Shown: positions 17,090 to 25,319 of the stretch, in pieces
Layout of the letters: every line of letters starts with the position of its first letter
Position numbering within the stretch: position 1 is the stretch's first letter
Assembly: GCF_003725735.1 (NCBI RefSeq)
Contig: NZ_RJTM01000108.1
Location: 1 to 64,000, forward strand
Source of the DNA: Sinomicrobium pectinilyticum
GTDB taxonomy: Bacteria > Bacteroidota > Bacteroidia > Flavobacteriales > Flavobacteriaceae
DNA: 64,000 nucleotides
Reading direction: 5' to 3'
Translations under genes and position numbers: made by a program
Notes under the pieces: model-generated
What the model was told of the DNA's origin: nothing
What the model saw: only the letters and a program-made list of their open reading frames with translations
Databases searched by the model: none

Positions 17090-17566
17090 TTAATCCAGTA
17101 ATTTCAACGCTTTCAAAGCTTCCCTGATATGGTTCCCCGCACGGAATAGGTCCCGGAACCTATATACTACCTCTCCTCGTTTATCGACTACAAAAGTCTC
17201 CCTCCCCGTCAGGAACAGCATATTTTTGATCCCGAACCGCTTCAGCACCTTATTGTCCGGATCGCTTAAGAGCGTAAATGGTAAATGATACTTCTGCCGG
17301 AATTTCTTATGGCTTTCCACGCTCCCGGAATTGATACCAATAATATGAACGCCGGCGGTCGTGAATTCTTCATAATGGTCCCGGAATGCACAGGCTTCTT
17401 TGGTGCAGACCGGACTGTCATCTTTCGGATAAAAAAAGATTACGGCTCCGTTCTCCCCCAGTTCTTCCGGAAGATTTACCGGTTTCCCATCCTGATCTTT
17501 CAAGGTGAATGACGGAATGGTATCTCCTTCTCTAAGTGTTCTTTCCGGATTTCCGAATAATGCCAT
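17090..17566 (-). CDS. Peroxiredoxin (PrxQ/BCP type)
   Basis: 158 residues from ATG 17566; the frame is open further upstream but only this start fits the family length. Thioredoxin fold with peroxidatic C54 in YPKDDSPVCT and resolving C59 in KEACAFRD five residues on, the PrxQ arrangement. Known: reduces hydrogen peroxide and organic peroxides using thioredoxin. The usual glycine of the PGCT motif is valine here, a mild variation. Convergent with the lipoprotein gene and divergent from the FAD gene. Confidence 0.92.
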   Translation of the reverse strand: MALFGNPERTLREGDTIPSFTLKDQDGKPVNLPEELGENGAVIFFYPKDDSPVCTKEACAFRDHYEEFTTAGVHIIGINSGSVESHKKFRQKYHLPFTLLSDPDNKVLKRFGIKNMLFLTGRETFVVDKRGEVVYRFRDLFRAGNHIREALKALKLLD

Positions 17567-17880
17567 AGCTGCTTGTGTTGTGTTTTTTATTCCCCGGTAT
17601 TGCGGGTTTTTTATAAAGATATGATATTCACCTGATACTGGGCCTGGCATGCCTTACCCTTACAAAAGCTTTTTGAGTGGCCCGGTTTGGAGTTTAAAAG
17701 CCTGCCATCTTATTGCGGTCACTCTGCAATGATCTATGCCTAGCGGTTCAGCTGCTCCATATCGGTGGGTTTAAAACCCTTTGAGGGAGAATTCCCGGAA
17801 CTAAAAAACGGTAAATAATCAAATTTTCTTTAATGTTTGCTATTATCTCTTTAAATTAGGTGCAAAGCGAACGGAAAACA
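17567..17880. other. 314-bp divergent spacer, no gene seen
   Basis: Lies between the peroxiredoxin and the FAD protein. It holds a near-palindrome GGGTTT-A-AAACCC (17767-17779) and a weak 4-bp GC hairpin followed by T on the plus strand near 17593-17614. No ORF, RNA gene or strong promoter box was recognised. Confidence 0.4.
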
Positions 17881-19398
17881 ATGAAAAATGTGGTGATTAT
17901 CGGAGGCGGGGCCTGTGGTTCGGCTGCTCTTATAGAACTTCTTATCCGGAGTATTGCCAAAAAACTCGAACAACAGATCAGCTATACACTGATAGAGCGT
18001 AACGACCGGGTCGGATACGGGTTGGCCTTCGGGACCGAGCAAAAATCACATTTATTGAATACACAGGCCGATCTTATGGGAATATATGCCCACGAACCCG
18101 GTCATTTTGCAGTATGGCTCAGGGAGAACGGAGGGAAAAAGAGGAGTGATGTTAAAGGAGGAAGCGATGAGGAGAATGCCTATACCAGCAGAATACTGTA
18201 TGGGCATTATGTGTCGGAAGAACTGGAAAAAACAATCGACAAAGCACGGCAGCACGGGATATCCGTAACGGTTATCCACAGTGAGGCCATTACGATAGAC
18301 CGCCTGGAAAATGAGCAGCTTTCCGTAATACTGGCAAACGGCTCTGGGGTTGTAGCCGATGAGGTACTTCTGGCTCCCGGCACTCCTAAACCGAATTCTT
18401 TTAAGAGGTTAAGGGAGTACAGGCAATACATAGATTTTCCGTGGCCTACGGAACGGCTCCTGAAAAGGACCGGGAAAGAAGACCACGTGGGCATACTGGG
18501 TACCAGTCTCAGTGCTATAGACACGGTAATGACACTGATAGATAACGGACATACAGGAAAGATTACCATGTTTTCGCCGGATGGTATGCTGCCGAGGGTA
18601 CAGCCCGATGAAAATAATAATTTGGAGAGAGGTTATCTCACGCTGGAGAATTTACATAAACTAAAGCGGCAAAAGGGACATTCCCCCACGGTAAAAGAGC
18701 TTTTCCGTCTTTTTATTAAAGATGTGGAATCTTCCGAAGGCAAAAAATTGGAATGGAAGGCGATGAACCGCCATGCAAGAGATCCGTTACCGCTGTTGGA
18801 AAAAGATATCGAGGTTGCGGAAAAGGGAGGAGATGCTATTCTGAATATGGCATATGCCCTGCGCTATGACACGGCTGATATATGGAGCTGGATGGATATG
18901 GAGCAGCAGATGATGTTTACGAAGTGGCTCGGGTCGCACTGGATGATAAACAGGCATGCCATGCCCCTGCACAATGCCAAACGGATTGCAGCATTGATAC
19001 GGGAGGGAAAACTGGGGGTCATAGCCGAAAATGAGAAGGTAGAATTCAATGACAAAAAACGGCAGTTCCGGGTAGAGACTTCGAAAAACGGTACCCATTA
19101 TGTGGACAGGTTGGTGAATGCTACCGGGAGTGCAGGTAAGCTGGAAGAAATGGACAATATTTTACTGGAAAATCTGTTAATTAAAAAATATCTTCAATCG
19201 TATCCGCTGGGTGGAGCCGTGATCAATCCGCATACTATGCAGTGCATTTCGAAAAAGGGCGGGGAACATATTTATGGCGTAGGCCATTTGGTGAACGGGA
19301 TGCTGATAGATGTAAATGCCATGTGGTTTAATGTAAAGACCATAGCAAGACTGGCCGCGGAGATTATTTTTAAAATCACCGGGGATGGGCGCATTTAA
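17881..19398 (+). CDS. FAD/NAD(P)-binding oxidoreductase-like protein
   Basis: 505 residues from ATG 17881, where a Rossmann dinucleotide motif begins at once (VVIIGGGACGSAAL). The layout fits the FAD-NAD(P)-binding family pfam13454 (YdhS/HcrP-like): a GYGLAFGT segment, a second binding segment HVGILGTSLSAIDT, and a late NATGSAGK motif. Known: members are flavoproteins of mostly unknown substrate. The gene overlaps the following AEC transporter by 14 nt, so the two are translationally coupled and may work on the same compound. Cytoplasmic, no signal peptide. Confidence 0.8.
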   Translation: MKNVVIIGGGACGSAALIELLIRSIAKKLEQQISYTLIERNDRVGYGLAFGTEQKSHLLNTQADLMGIYAHEPGHFAVWLRENGGKKRSDVKGGSDEENAYTSRILYGHYVSEELEKTIDKARQHGISVTVIHSEAITIDRLENEQLSVILANGSGVVADEVLLAPGTPKPNSFKRLREYRQYIDFPWPTERLLKRTGKEDHVGILGTSLSAIDTVMTLIDNGHTGKITMFSPDGMLPRVQPDENNNLERGYLTLENLHKLKRQKGHSPTVKELFRLFIKDVESSEGKKLEWKAMNRHARDPLPLLEKDIEVAEKGGDAILNMAYALRYDTADIWSWMDMEQQMMFTKWLGSHWMINRHAMPLHNAKRIAALIREGKLGVIAENEKVEFNDKKRQFRVETSKNGTHYVDRLVNATGSAGKLEEMDNILLENLLIKKYLQSYPLGGAVINPHTMQCISKKGGEHIYGVGHLVNGMLIDVNAMWFNVKTIARLAAEIIFKITGDGRI

Positions 19399-20323
19399 GG
19401 CACTTTACTTTAATTTGCTTCCCTATCTGTGCTTTATCCCTGTCGGCTATATTCTGAGTAAAAGGAATATGGTCCCCAAGGCGTATATCAACAAGCCTTT
19501 GCTGTTCGTACTGTTGCCCATCCTGGTTGTTGACAAGGTTCTGGAAGCCAGTATTTCCAATATTGCCATTCTGGCCGTTATTTCTTTTTCACTGTCCTTT
19601 CTGATGCAGCTACCTGCCGTTATGGTTAAGCATAAGATGGACGTTCCCATGAATATAAATATTCTGAAAAGCAGCTATGCTTATTTTAACGTGGCCTTTT
19701 TCGGAATACCGGTAGTGACTGCCCTTTTTGGCGAAGAAGGTATAACTATCCTGATCTGCATTTATATAGGGTCTGCACTGTACGGGAATATCTTGGGGTA
19801 TATCCAGGTAGCCAAATCGAGGTACAGTACCCGGAAAGCTGTAAAGGAAGTATTTAAGGTGCCTTTTATCTATGCCATTAGCCTGGGTGTTATTCTCAAG
19901 ATCTTCAATGTAGAGTTGCCGGAAGTGATGGGCTCTGTCAGTAGCGTTTTAGGAGTGGTTGTTTCAGTTGCGGGGATGACAATTATTGGCATGAGCCTGA
20001 CCAATATAAAATTCGGCACGGTGTCCTGGGGGTATTATGCCAGAATATTGAGCATCCGTGTACTGGCCGCCGTTCTTATCGTGGTACTTTTGTTATCGCT
20101 GGAATTCTGGCTGGTAGACGGGTTGTGTAGTGAAGACAGGCAGGTCATGGCACTCATTTCACTTTTTCCGATAGCAGTTAATCTTGCGGTTTTTGCCTCT
20201 TTCCTGAAATCCTGGGAAGAAGAGGCTGCGCTGCTCATTTTGTTTTCAACGGGACTGTCGCTAATCCTTGTCCCCTCGGGGGCAGCCTTGCTGCAATTCC
20301 TCATAGGGCACGAAATGATCTGA
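19385..20323 (+). CDS. AEC family (auxin efflux carrier-like) transporter
   Basis: 312 residues with about ten membrane segments; the two halves have similar layout (N-terminal FNLLPYLCFIPVGYIL and ILKSSYAYFNVAFFGIPVV, the latter matching the conserved N-x-G/F-F-x-G-P region of AEC carriers). Known: AEC permeases export or import small organic anions such as malate or malonate. Starts inside the preceding FAD protein gene (14-nt overlap), so co-expressed. Substrate unknown. Confidence 0.85.
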   Translation: MGAFKALYFNLLPYLCFIPVGYILSKRNMVPKAYINKPLLFVLLPILVVDKVLEASISNIAILAVISFSLSFLMQLPAVMVKHKMDVPMNINILKSSYAYFNVAFFGIPVVTALFGEEGITILICIYIGSALYGNILGYIQVAKSRYSTRKAVKEVFKVPFIYAISLGVILKIFNVELPEVMGSVSSVLGVVVSVAGMTIIGMSLTNIKFGTVSWGYYARILSIRVLAAVLIVVLLLSLEFWLVDGLCSEDRQVMALISLFPIAVNLAVFASFLKSWEEEAALLILFSTGLSLILVPSGAALLQFLIGHEMI

Positions 20324-20423
20324 TCAGTCCCTGTTCCGGGTTTTAGGCCCGGCTCCCGATGATGAGAGGGGGTAGTGCGGTATTTTTGTAGGGTGAGAAG
20401 AACAGGGCTTTCCCGTTCACGGT

Positions 20424-20969
20424 CTATTGTTTCCACATAGGGTTGCCTTTCAGCACATCCTCGTAGACCGGACAGTTTTCTGCATGGGCTCCCGGAAGAT
20501 AACCTGTACTCATTAAAAACTCATTGACGATCTCCCCGCCGGTAAATTTAAAGGTCTTTTTAAATAGTTTCATCCACTCTTCCAGGGTTTTGGGATGGTG
20601 GTGTTCCAGCCACTTTTCAAAAGACCCGAATTCTTTCTGTAAGACAAGTACGCTTCGGGCATTTTCAATGGCAGCATTTACCTTTAACCGGTTGCGTATA
20701 ATACCGGCATCGCCCAGTAACCTTTCCCGGTCTTTTTCCGTATAGGCGGCTATTTTTTTAATGTTGAAATTATCATAGGCTTTCCGGAAATTTTCTTCTT
20801 TTTTCAAGATGGTTTCCCAGCTTAACCCCGCCTGGTTGATCTCCATGATAAGCCGTCCAAAGAGTTCATTATCATTGTGAATGGGAAAACCGTAATGATT
20901 GTCGTGATAATTTTTATGCAGGCTCCGCCGTGGTTCCGGCATGGTATCGATATAAAAGCAGTATGACAT
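20424..20969 (-). CDS. tag: DNA-3-methyladenine glycosylase I
   Basis: 181 residues. Zinc ligands of the Tag family are all present: C4, H22 (in NYHDNHYG), H162 and C166 (HAENC). The helix-hairpin region carries the expected NDNELFGRLIMEINQAGLSW with the catalytic glutamate near 43. Known: removes 3-methyladenine from DNA to start base excision repair. N-terminus and length match the E. coli enzyme. Single gene on the minus strand. Confidence 0.92.
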   Translation of the reverse strand: MSYCFYIDTMPEPRRSLHKNYHDNHYGFPIHNDNELFGRLIMEINQAGLSWETILKKEENFRKAYDNFNIKKIAAYTEKDRERLLGDAGIIRNRLKVNAAIENARSVLVLQKEFGSFEKWLEHHHPKTLEEWMKLFKKTFKFTGGEIVNEFLMSTGYLPGAHAENCPVYEDVLKGNPMWKQ

Positions 20970-21107
20970 GTTTTTTTGATTCGCATTTTCCTGTTCCCGG
21001 TTCCGGGCAAGGTATTAAAGGACGACAAGATACGAATTTTGAATGTTCGGGAATTCGGAAAATATTGATTTTTATATATCTCTTATTCTCTGTCTCTTAC
21101 AGATATC

Positions 21108-21136
21108 AAAAACAAGGCCCTGTACAAACAGGGCCT
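21108..21136 (-). terminator. Terminator downstream of the 21193-21855 lipoprotein gene
   Basis: On the minus strand a perfect 9-bp stem AGGCCCTGT / ACAGGGCCT with a 4-nt loop, followed by TGTTTTTG. It lies 56 nt after the stop codon of the minus-strand lipoprotein gene. Confidence 0.8.
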
Positions 21137-21192
21137 CTCTTTCCGGAAAAGGTTTTCCGGTTTGTACTGTCGGACGATATTGCTCGTTTCAC

Positions 21193-21855
21193 CTATTTTA
21201 GTTTGATTTCCTGAATCTCCCCATCCTGATCTATTTCCACAAATTTTTCAATGCGTTCATTCTGTTGGTTGTAAAAAGTTTTGTATTCATATTCATGGGC
21301 AGCGGTCCCGTAATTGCCGTATACGCTACGCCCCGTATAATACTGTCCCGTATGGGCAAAGGAAGTATTGAATATACTTTGCAGGAAGTATGTCCCGGGT
21401 TTCAGGTTTTCAAAGGCAAAACGCCCGTATTCGTCTGTCTTGGTCTCCAGACGATAGTGAAAAGCCTCGTTGCTCATATATACTATAGTCCTTTTATTTT
21501 CCCTTTTTTTACGGAGTTCGTACCAGGCATTGAAATAATCGGTAACGGGGAACAGGGTTACCAGGGTGTTCTGCGCATATACTTTTTGCCCCAAAGGAGG
21601 CTTAATTCCGAGGCTGGTCTTTTCTTTGGTAAAAAGAATTCCCCGAATCGTGGAATTCCCGGGCTGAAGTGCATGGATAGCTTTAAGAGAATCGAATGCA
21701 ACGGTGGGATAAATAGTGGTTACTTTATTTTTTTCTGCTTTTCGGTCCGCTTCTTTCAGCGGATTACACGAGGCTGACAATAAAATGTAAAAGACCGTAA
21801 AAAGGGAGGCGAAAACCCGTCTTTTCTTGCTGAAGTCAATGCAAAGCGATTTCAT
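21193..21855 (-). CDS. Putative lipoprotein with carboxypeptidase-regulatory-like domain
   Basis: 220 residues. Signal with lipobox LLSASC (cysteine 30). The middle to C-terminal part contains TKTDEYGRFAFENLKPGTYF, the signature of a carboxypeptidase regulatory-like (Cna-B-like) beta sandwich, extended by an insertion rich in tyrosine (HTGQYYTGRSVYGNYGTA). Known: this fold is used as a structural or binding module on envelope proteins. No enzyme motif seen. Divergent from the TPR histidine kinase gene (about 190 nt between), so that kinase pair might control it, but no site supports this. Confidence 0.72.
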   Translation of the reverse strand: MKSLCIDFSKKRRVFASLFTVFYILLSASCNPLKEADRKAEKNKVTTIYPTVAFDSLKAIHALQPGNSTIRGILFTKEKTSLGIKPPLGQKVYAQNTLVTLFPVTDYFNAWYELRKKRENKRTIVYMSNEAFHYRLETKTDEYGRFAFENLKPGTYFLQSIFNTSFAHTGQYYTGRSVYGNYGTAAHEYEYKTFYNQQNERIEKFVEIDQDGEIQEIKLK

Positions 21856-22048
21856 GATATATTCTTTTGAAGGTTTCTGAAATAGGTTGTCATACGGTTT
21901 ATGGTCTGTCTTTTAACCGGATTTTCGCAAATGTACCGGAAGGTCTTAAGCAAGGCAATCCCCGGAAACGAGTCTTTTTTTCTACTGGTTTTCGGGTATT
22001 TTTTCGAAAAGGATAAAAAGTGATCGAACTAATGTTTAAATTGCGTTT

Positions 22049-24043
22049 ATGATCCGGAATTTTTATTTCCTGCTATTCTTTTTTCTCAGTGTATATGACG
22101 GTTTTGCCCAGTCGGCATCTTTGGACATGGAGTCTTATGCGGACAGCCTGGAGCACATTTTGAAAAGCGGGAGCAACGATAGTGTAAAAGCAGGGGCATC
22201 GTTAGGGCTTATCAATTACTGGCTTTATAAAGATACGGTCAGGGCAAGGCAGTACCTGGAACGGGGACGGGAACTGGGGAAAGGTTATCCCTATATCTAC
22301 GCAATGTCTTATTATGCAGAGGGACTCCTTTATTTCAATTCTGACGAGCAAAAAAGTGAGAAGGCCTATCTCATTGCAGATAGCCTGTTGTGCGGGTTGG
22401 ATACGAAGGAAGCTTATGTCAGCCGGTCGAATGTGTGGAATAATATAGCCGTACACCGCCAGCGCAACGATGATGACCGGGCACATATCGATATTCTGCT
22501 CAACAAAGCCATTCCCCTGGCCGAAAAGGCCGCGGACAGTGCCGTAATGGGATCGGAATACCTGGCAGTCGGCCTTTCTTTTATGAACCTGGAACAGTAT
22601 AATAAGGCGTCGGAATACCTGGAGAGGTCTATTGGTATCCTCAGCAGGAACCGTTCCCAATCATTCCGGCTGGCCTCGGCCTACGGACGTGCTGCCGAAA
22701 ACTACATTTTGTTGAAAAGGTTTCCCGAAGCCAGGGCCGTACTGGATAGTTTGCAGCTTCTTCTCGCCCCTTATCCGGATACGGAACATAATTCCCTTTA
22801 TTATATGGCGGAAGGAATGTACTACCAGCAAACAGGATATTATGATAGGGCATTGCAGTATTATGACCAGGGTATACGTTCTGCGAGTGGTGTAGGAAAG
22901 GCCTATAAAATTCAGGAACTCGAATTCTACAAAGTGAAAACCCTTATAGCAGCGAAGAGGTACGGAGAAGCGAATGCTTTGCTGAACCGGTTTTTACAGG
23001 AAGAGGAAATGATGGATTTTTACGGCAACCGCGTAGAAATATATGCCTCCCTGGCAGAAACATATGCGGGCATGGGGAATATGGAACAGGCATATCACTG
23101 GCAGAAACAATACAGTACTTTAAGTGACAGCCTGCACACCAGTACGCTGGAAGACGACATTAATGCCCTGGAGATAAAATATAAAAATGCAGAAAAAGAG
23201 CGAAAAATAGCCAGCCTGGAGGCCAGTAATAAACTGGCCGTGCTTTCGGCAAAGAACAATCGCCTGATTAATTGGTTACTGGGTATTGTCTGCCTGTTTT
23301 TTATGATAGCTATTGCTTTTTCGTATTTCTATTACCGAAAGGACAGGAAGCTGGCAATGGAAAAAGAACGGAACTATCAGAGCCGGTTGGGCAAACTGAA
23401 ACAGGAACAACAACTTCTTTCTGCCAGGGCCATGCTGAAAGGAGAGGAACAGGAGAGAAAGCGGGTAGCCCGGGACCTTCACGACGGACTGGGAGGTATA
23501 CTGGCCGGGGTGCGGATGAACCTCTCCGAGGTAGAATCCAGGTTTACCGATACCCTTCAGTCCGAAATGGACCGTATTATCACCAATGTGGACAAATCGC
23601 TGCAGGAACTTCGCAGGATTGCGCGGAATCTCATGCCGGAATCCTTATTACAGGTAGGCCTGAAAGGTGCTCTGGAAGACCTGTGCAAGTCATATGAAAC
23701 GGCCTTTTTTAAGGTAGATTACCAACCTTATGAGATAAGTTCCGGCCTTAGTAACACCCAGCAACTTACCATTTACAGGATTGTTCAGGAACTGCTGAAC
23801 AATGCCATGCGTCACAGTGAAGCTTCCGAGGTCATCGTACAGTGCAGCCAGAACGGGGACAGGTTTTACATTACCGTGGAAGATAACGGAAAAGGCTTTG
23901 ATCCGGAGCACTCCGAAAGCGGCAAGGGACTGGGGCTTACCAATCTCGAACATCGTGTGAATACCATGGGAGGTACATGGGAAATAATCTCCGGTAAAAA
24001 TGAGGGAACTACCGTAAATATTGAACTTTATGTCGATCAGTAA
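22049..24043 (+). CDS. TPR-containing sensor histidine kinase (NarX/HisKA_3 type)
   Basis: 664 residues. Signal peptide (to about 20), periplasmic TPR helices (about 60-390), one membrane helix (about 408-427), a coiled-coil linker, HisKA_3 domain with phospho-acceptor H478 in RDLHDGLGG, and a HATPase domain with N box (VQELLNNAMRHS), VEDNGKGFD and GKGLGLTN. Known: in Bacteroidota such kinases pair with LuxR/NarL-type regulators. The next gene is exactly that, overlapping by 14 nt. Signal sensed by the TPR part is unknown. Confidence 0.92.
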   Translation: MIRNFYFLLFFFLSVYDGFAQSASLDMESYADSLEHILKSGSNDSVKAGASLGLINYWLYKDTVRARQYLERGRELGKGYPYIYAMSYYAEGLLYFNSDEQKSEKAYLIADSLLCGLDTKEAYVSRSNVWNNIAVHRQRNDDDRAHIDILLNKAIPLAEKAADSAVMGSEYLAVGLSFMNLEQYNKASEYLERSIGILSRNRSQSFRLASAYGRAAENYILLKRFPEARAVLDSLQLLLAPYPDTEHNSLYYMAEGMYYQQTGYYDRALQYYDQGIRSASGVGKAYKIQELEFYKVKTLIAAKRYGEANALLNRFLQEEEMMDFYGNRVEIYASLAETYAGMGNMEQAYHWQKQYSTLSDSLHTSTLEDDINALEIKYKNAEKERKIASLEASNKLAVLSAKNNRLINWLLGIVCLFFMIAIAFSYFYYRKDRKLAMEKERNYQSRLGKLKQEQQLLSARAMLKGEEQERKRVARDLHDGLGGILAGVRMNLSEVESRFTDTLQSEMDRIITNVDKSLQELRRIARNLMPESLLQVGLKGALEDLCKSYETAFFKVDYQPYEISSGLSNTQQLTIYRIVQELLNNAMRHSEASEVIVQCSQNGDRFYITVEDNGKGFDPEHSESGKGLGLTNLEHRVNTMGGTWEIISGKNEGTTVNIELYVDQ

Positions 24044-24665
24044 AATATCTGTTGTCATTGTTGACGACCATTCCATTGTAATAGAAGGCCTGAAATCTTT
24101 ATTGGAGCATGGCCATAACCTGGATATTACAGCACATTTTACAATGGGCAAACCGGCTTTTGAGTTTATCGGGAAAGAACGACCTGATGTTATACTTTTG
24201 GATATTAACCTGCCAGATATTAACGGAATAGACCTGTGCCGGCAGATAAAAGAAGCCGTTCCCGAAACAAAAATACTGGCGCTCAGCAACTATACGGAAC
24301 GCAATATCATTATGCAGATGCTGCAAAGCGGTGCCAATGGCTATATGTTGAAAAACATATCCGGGCAGGGGCTCCTTAACGGAATTGCCGCAGTGCAGAA
24401 CGGGGAAATTTATTTCAGCCGGGAGATTAACGAAATTATAGGGAACCCTTCCCGATTTGAATTAAAGGAGGTGCCCCGCCTGACAAAGAGAGAAAAGCAG
24501 GTGCTCGCACTCGTAGCAGAAGGAAAGACCACCACGGAAATTGCAGATATACTCCACGTAAGTCCGCTTACGATAGAAACACACCGCAGGAACCTGCACT
24601 ATAAGTTCCAGGTCAGAAATGTTGCCGAACTTGTTATGGCGGCAACGAAATGTCAGTTTTTGTAA
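24030..24665 (+). CDS. LuxR/NarL-type response regulator
   Basis: 211 residues from ATG 24030 (a TTG at 24021 is in frame and less likely). Receiver domain with acidic pocket VVIVDDHS, phospho-acceptor D58 in VILLDINLPD and the conserved lysine in GYMLKNIS. C-terminal LuxR helix-turn-helix: LTKREKQVLALVAEGKTTTE then HVSPLTIETHRRNL. Overlaps the kinase gene by 14 nt, so the two form a two-component system. Targets unknown. Confidence 0.93.
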   Translation: MSISKISVVIVDDHSIVIEGLKSLLEHGHNLDITAHFTMGKPAFEFIGKERPDVILLDINLPDINGIDLCRQIKEAVPETKILALSNYTERNIIMQMLQSGANGYMLKNISGQGLLNGIAAVQNGEIYFSREINEIIGNPSRFELKEVPRLTKREKQVLALVAEGKTTTEIADILHVSPLTIETHRRNLHYKFQVRNVAELVMAATKCQFL

Positions 24666-24699
24666 GGGGATGAGGTTATTTCCGGGAAAAACAAGAATA

Positions 24700-25116
24700 T
24701 TACCAGTACGTCCCCGCCAGAAAAGTCATCCTTATAAAGGTAATGGTGCTGTTGTGTGAAAGTTGCAGGGGCTGATCGGGAGCGATTATTTCCTCGTCAT
24801 CGACAAATACCAGGAAAAGCCCATCTTTGAAAGCAAGCATGGCACTTTCTATGGCCTTGTCCGTATCTGCCGGTGTTGTATTGTAAATATTCCCGAACCC
24901 GATTTTTCCCTCTCCGGATCTTTCCTGGATTTCCGAAGGGGCCAGGAACGGGCTCAATAGTATTTCCGTACGTTCGTTATTGTAACGTTTTACTTCGCTT
25001 ATTACGCATTGCTCTATGAGGCCGGAAAGTGTTTCCGGATATTTTTCCACCGGAAATACTACCGTTTTTACTTTCTTTTTCCCTAGTCTTTTTAATTGAA
25101 GCCGGATATCCTGCAT
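24700..25116 (-). CDS. Conserved-looking hypothetical protein in the DUF4132 gene set
   Basis: 138 residues, no signal peptide. A basic N-terminus (LKRLGKKKVKTVVFPV), a helical middle and a beta-rich end (GLFLVFVDDEEIIAPDQPLQ then STITFIRMTFLAGTYW). I do not recognise the family. It starts 4 nt after the stop of the small ORF at 25121-25303, which itself starts 16 nt after the DUF4132 stop, so the three read as one minus-strand transcript. Possibly a small partner or chaperone of the large protein; this is inference from spacing only. Confidence 0.7.
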   Translation of the reverse strand: MQDIRLQLKRLGKKKVKTVVFPVEKYPETLSGLIEQCVISEVKRYNNERTEILLSPFLAPSEIQERSGEGKIGFGNIYNTTPADTDKAIESAMLAFKDGLFLVFVDDEEIIAPDQPLQLSHNSTITFIRMTFLAGTYW

Positions 25117-25120
25117 GTTA

Positions 25121-25303
25121 TTAGTATGAGTTTCGGTTCGGAACCCTGCTCCCGACGGAGATGGGATTCATTGCCGTTATTTTAATTCCTGCAAATCCCG
25201 GCCACGGATTGTCCCGTCTTTTCATGAGGGAAATCAATCGTTCTCTTAAATTATTTTGCGTATCCGTGGCAGCCTGTTGCAAACCTAAGGTTTTTCCGTT
25301 CAT
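25121..25303 (-). CDS. Small hypothetical protein in the DUF4132 gene set
   Basis: 60 residues (MNGKTLGLQQAATDTQNNLR to RVPNRNSY). It fills the gap between the DUF4132 gene and the 138-residue gene almost exactly (16 and 4 nt spacers), which argues that it is translated. No domain recognised. The C-terminal half has a mixed composition that could also be chance coding. Confidence 0.5.
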   Translation of the reverse strand: MNGKTLGLQQAATDTQNNLRERLISLMKRRDNPWPGFAGIKITAMNPISVGSRVPNRNSY

Positions 25304-25319
25304 AACAGTCTGGTATTTA

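Noticed and set aside
20324-20365. GC-rich stretch after the AEC gene as a terminator
   Set aside because: A 5-bp CCGGG/CCCGG stem exists but no T-run follows on either strand.
21265-21777. 170-codon plus-strand ORF opposite the lipoprotein gene
   Set aside because: The minus frame has a lipobox and a regulatory-like domain and its own terminator; the plus frame has none.
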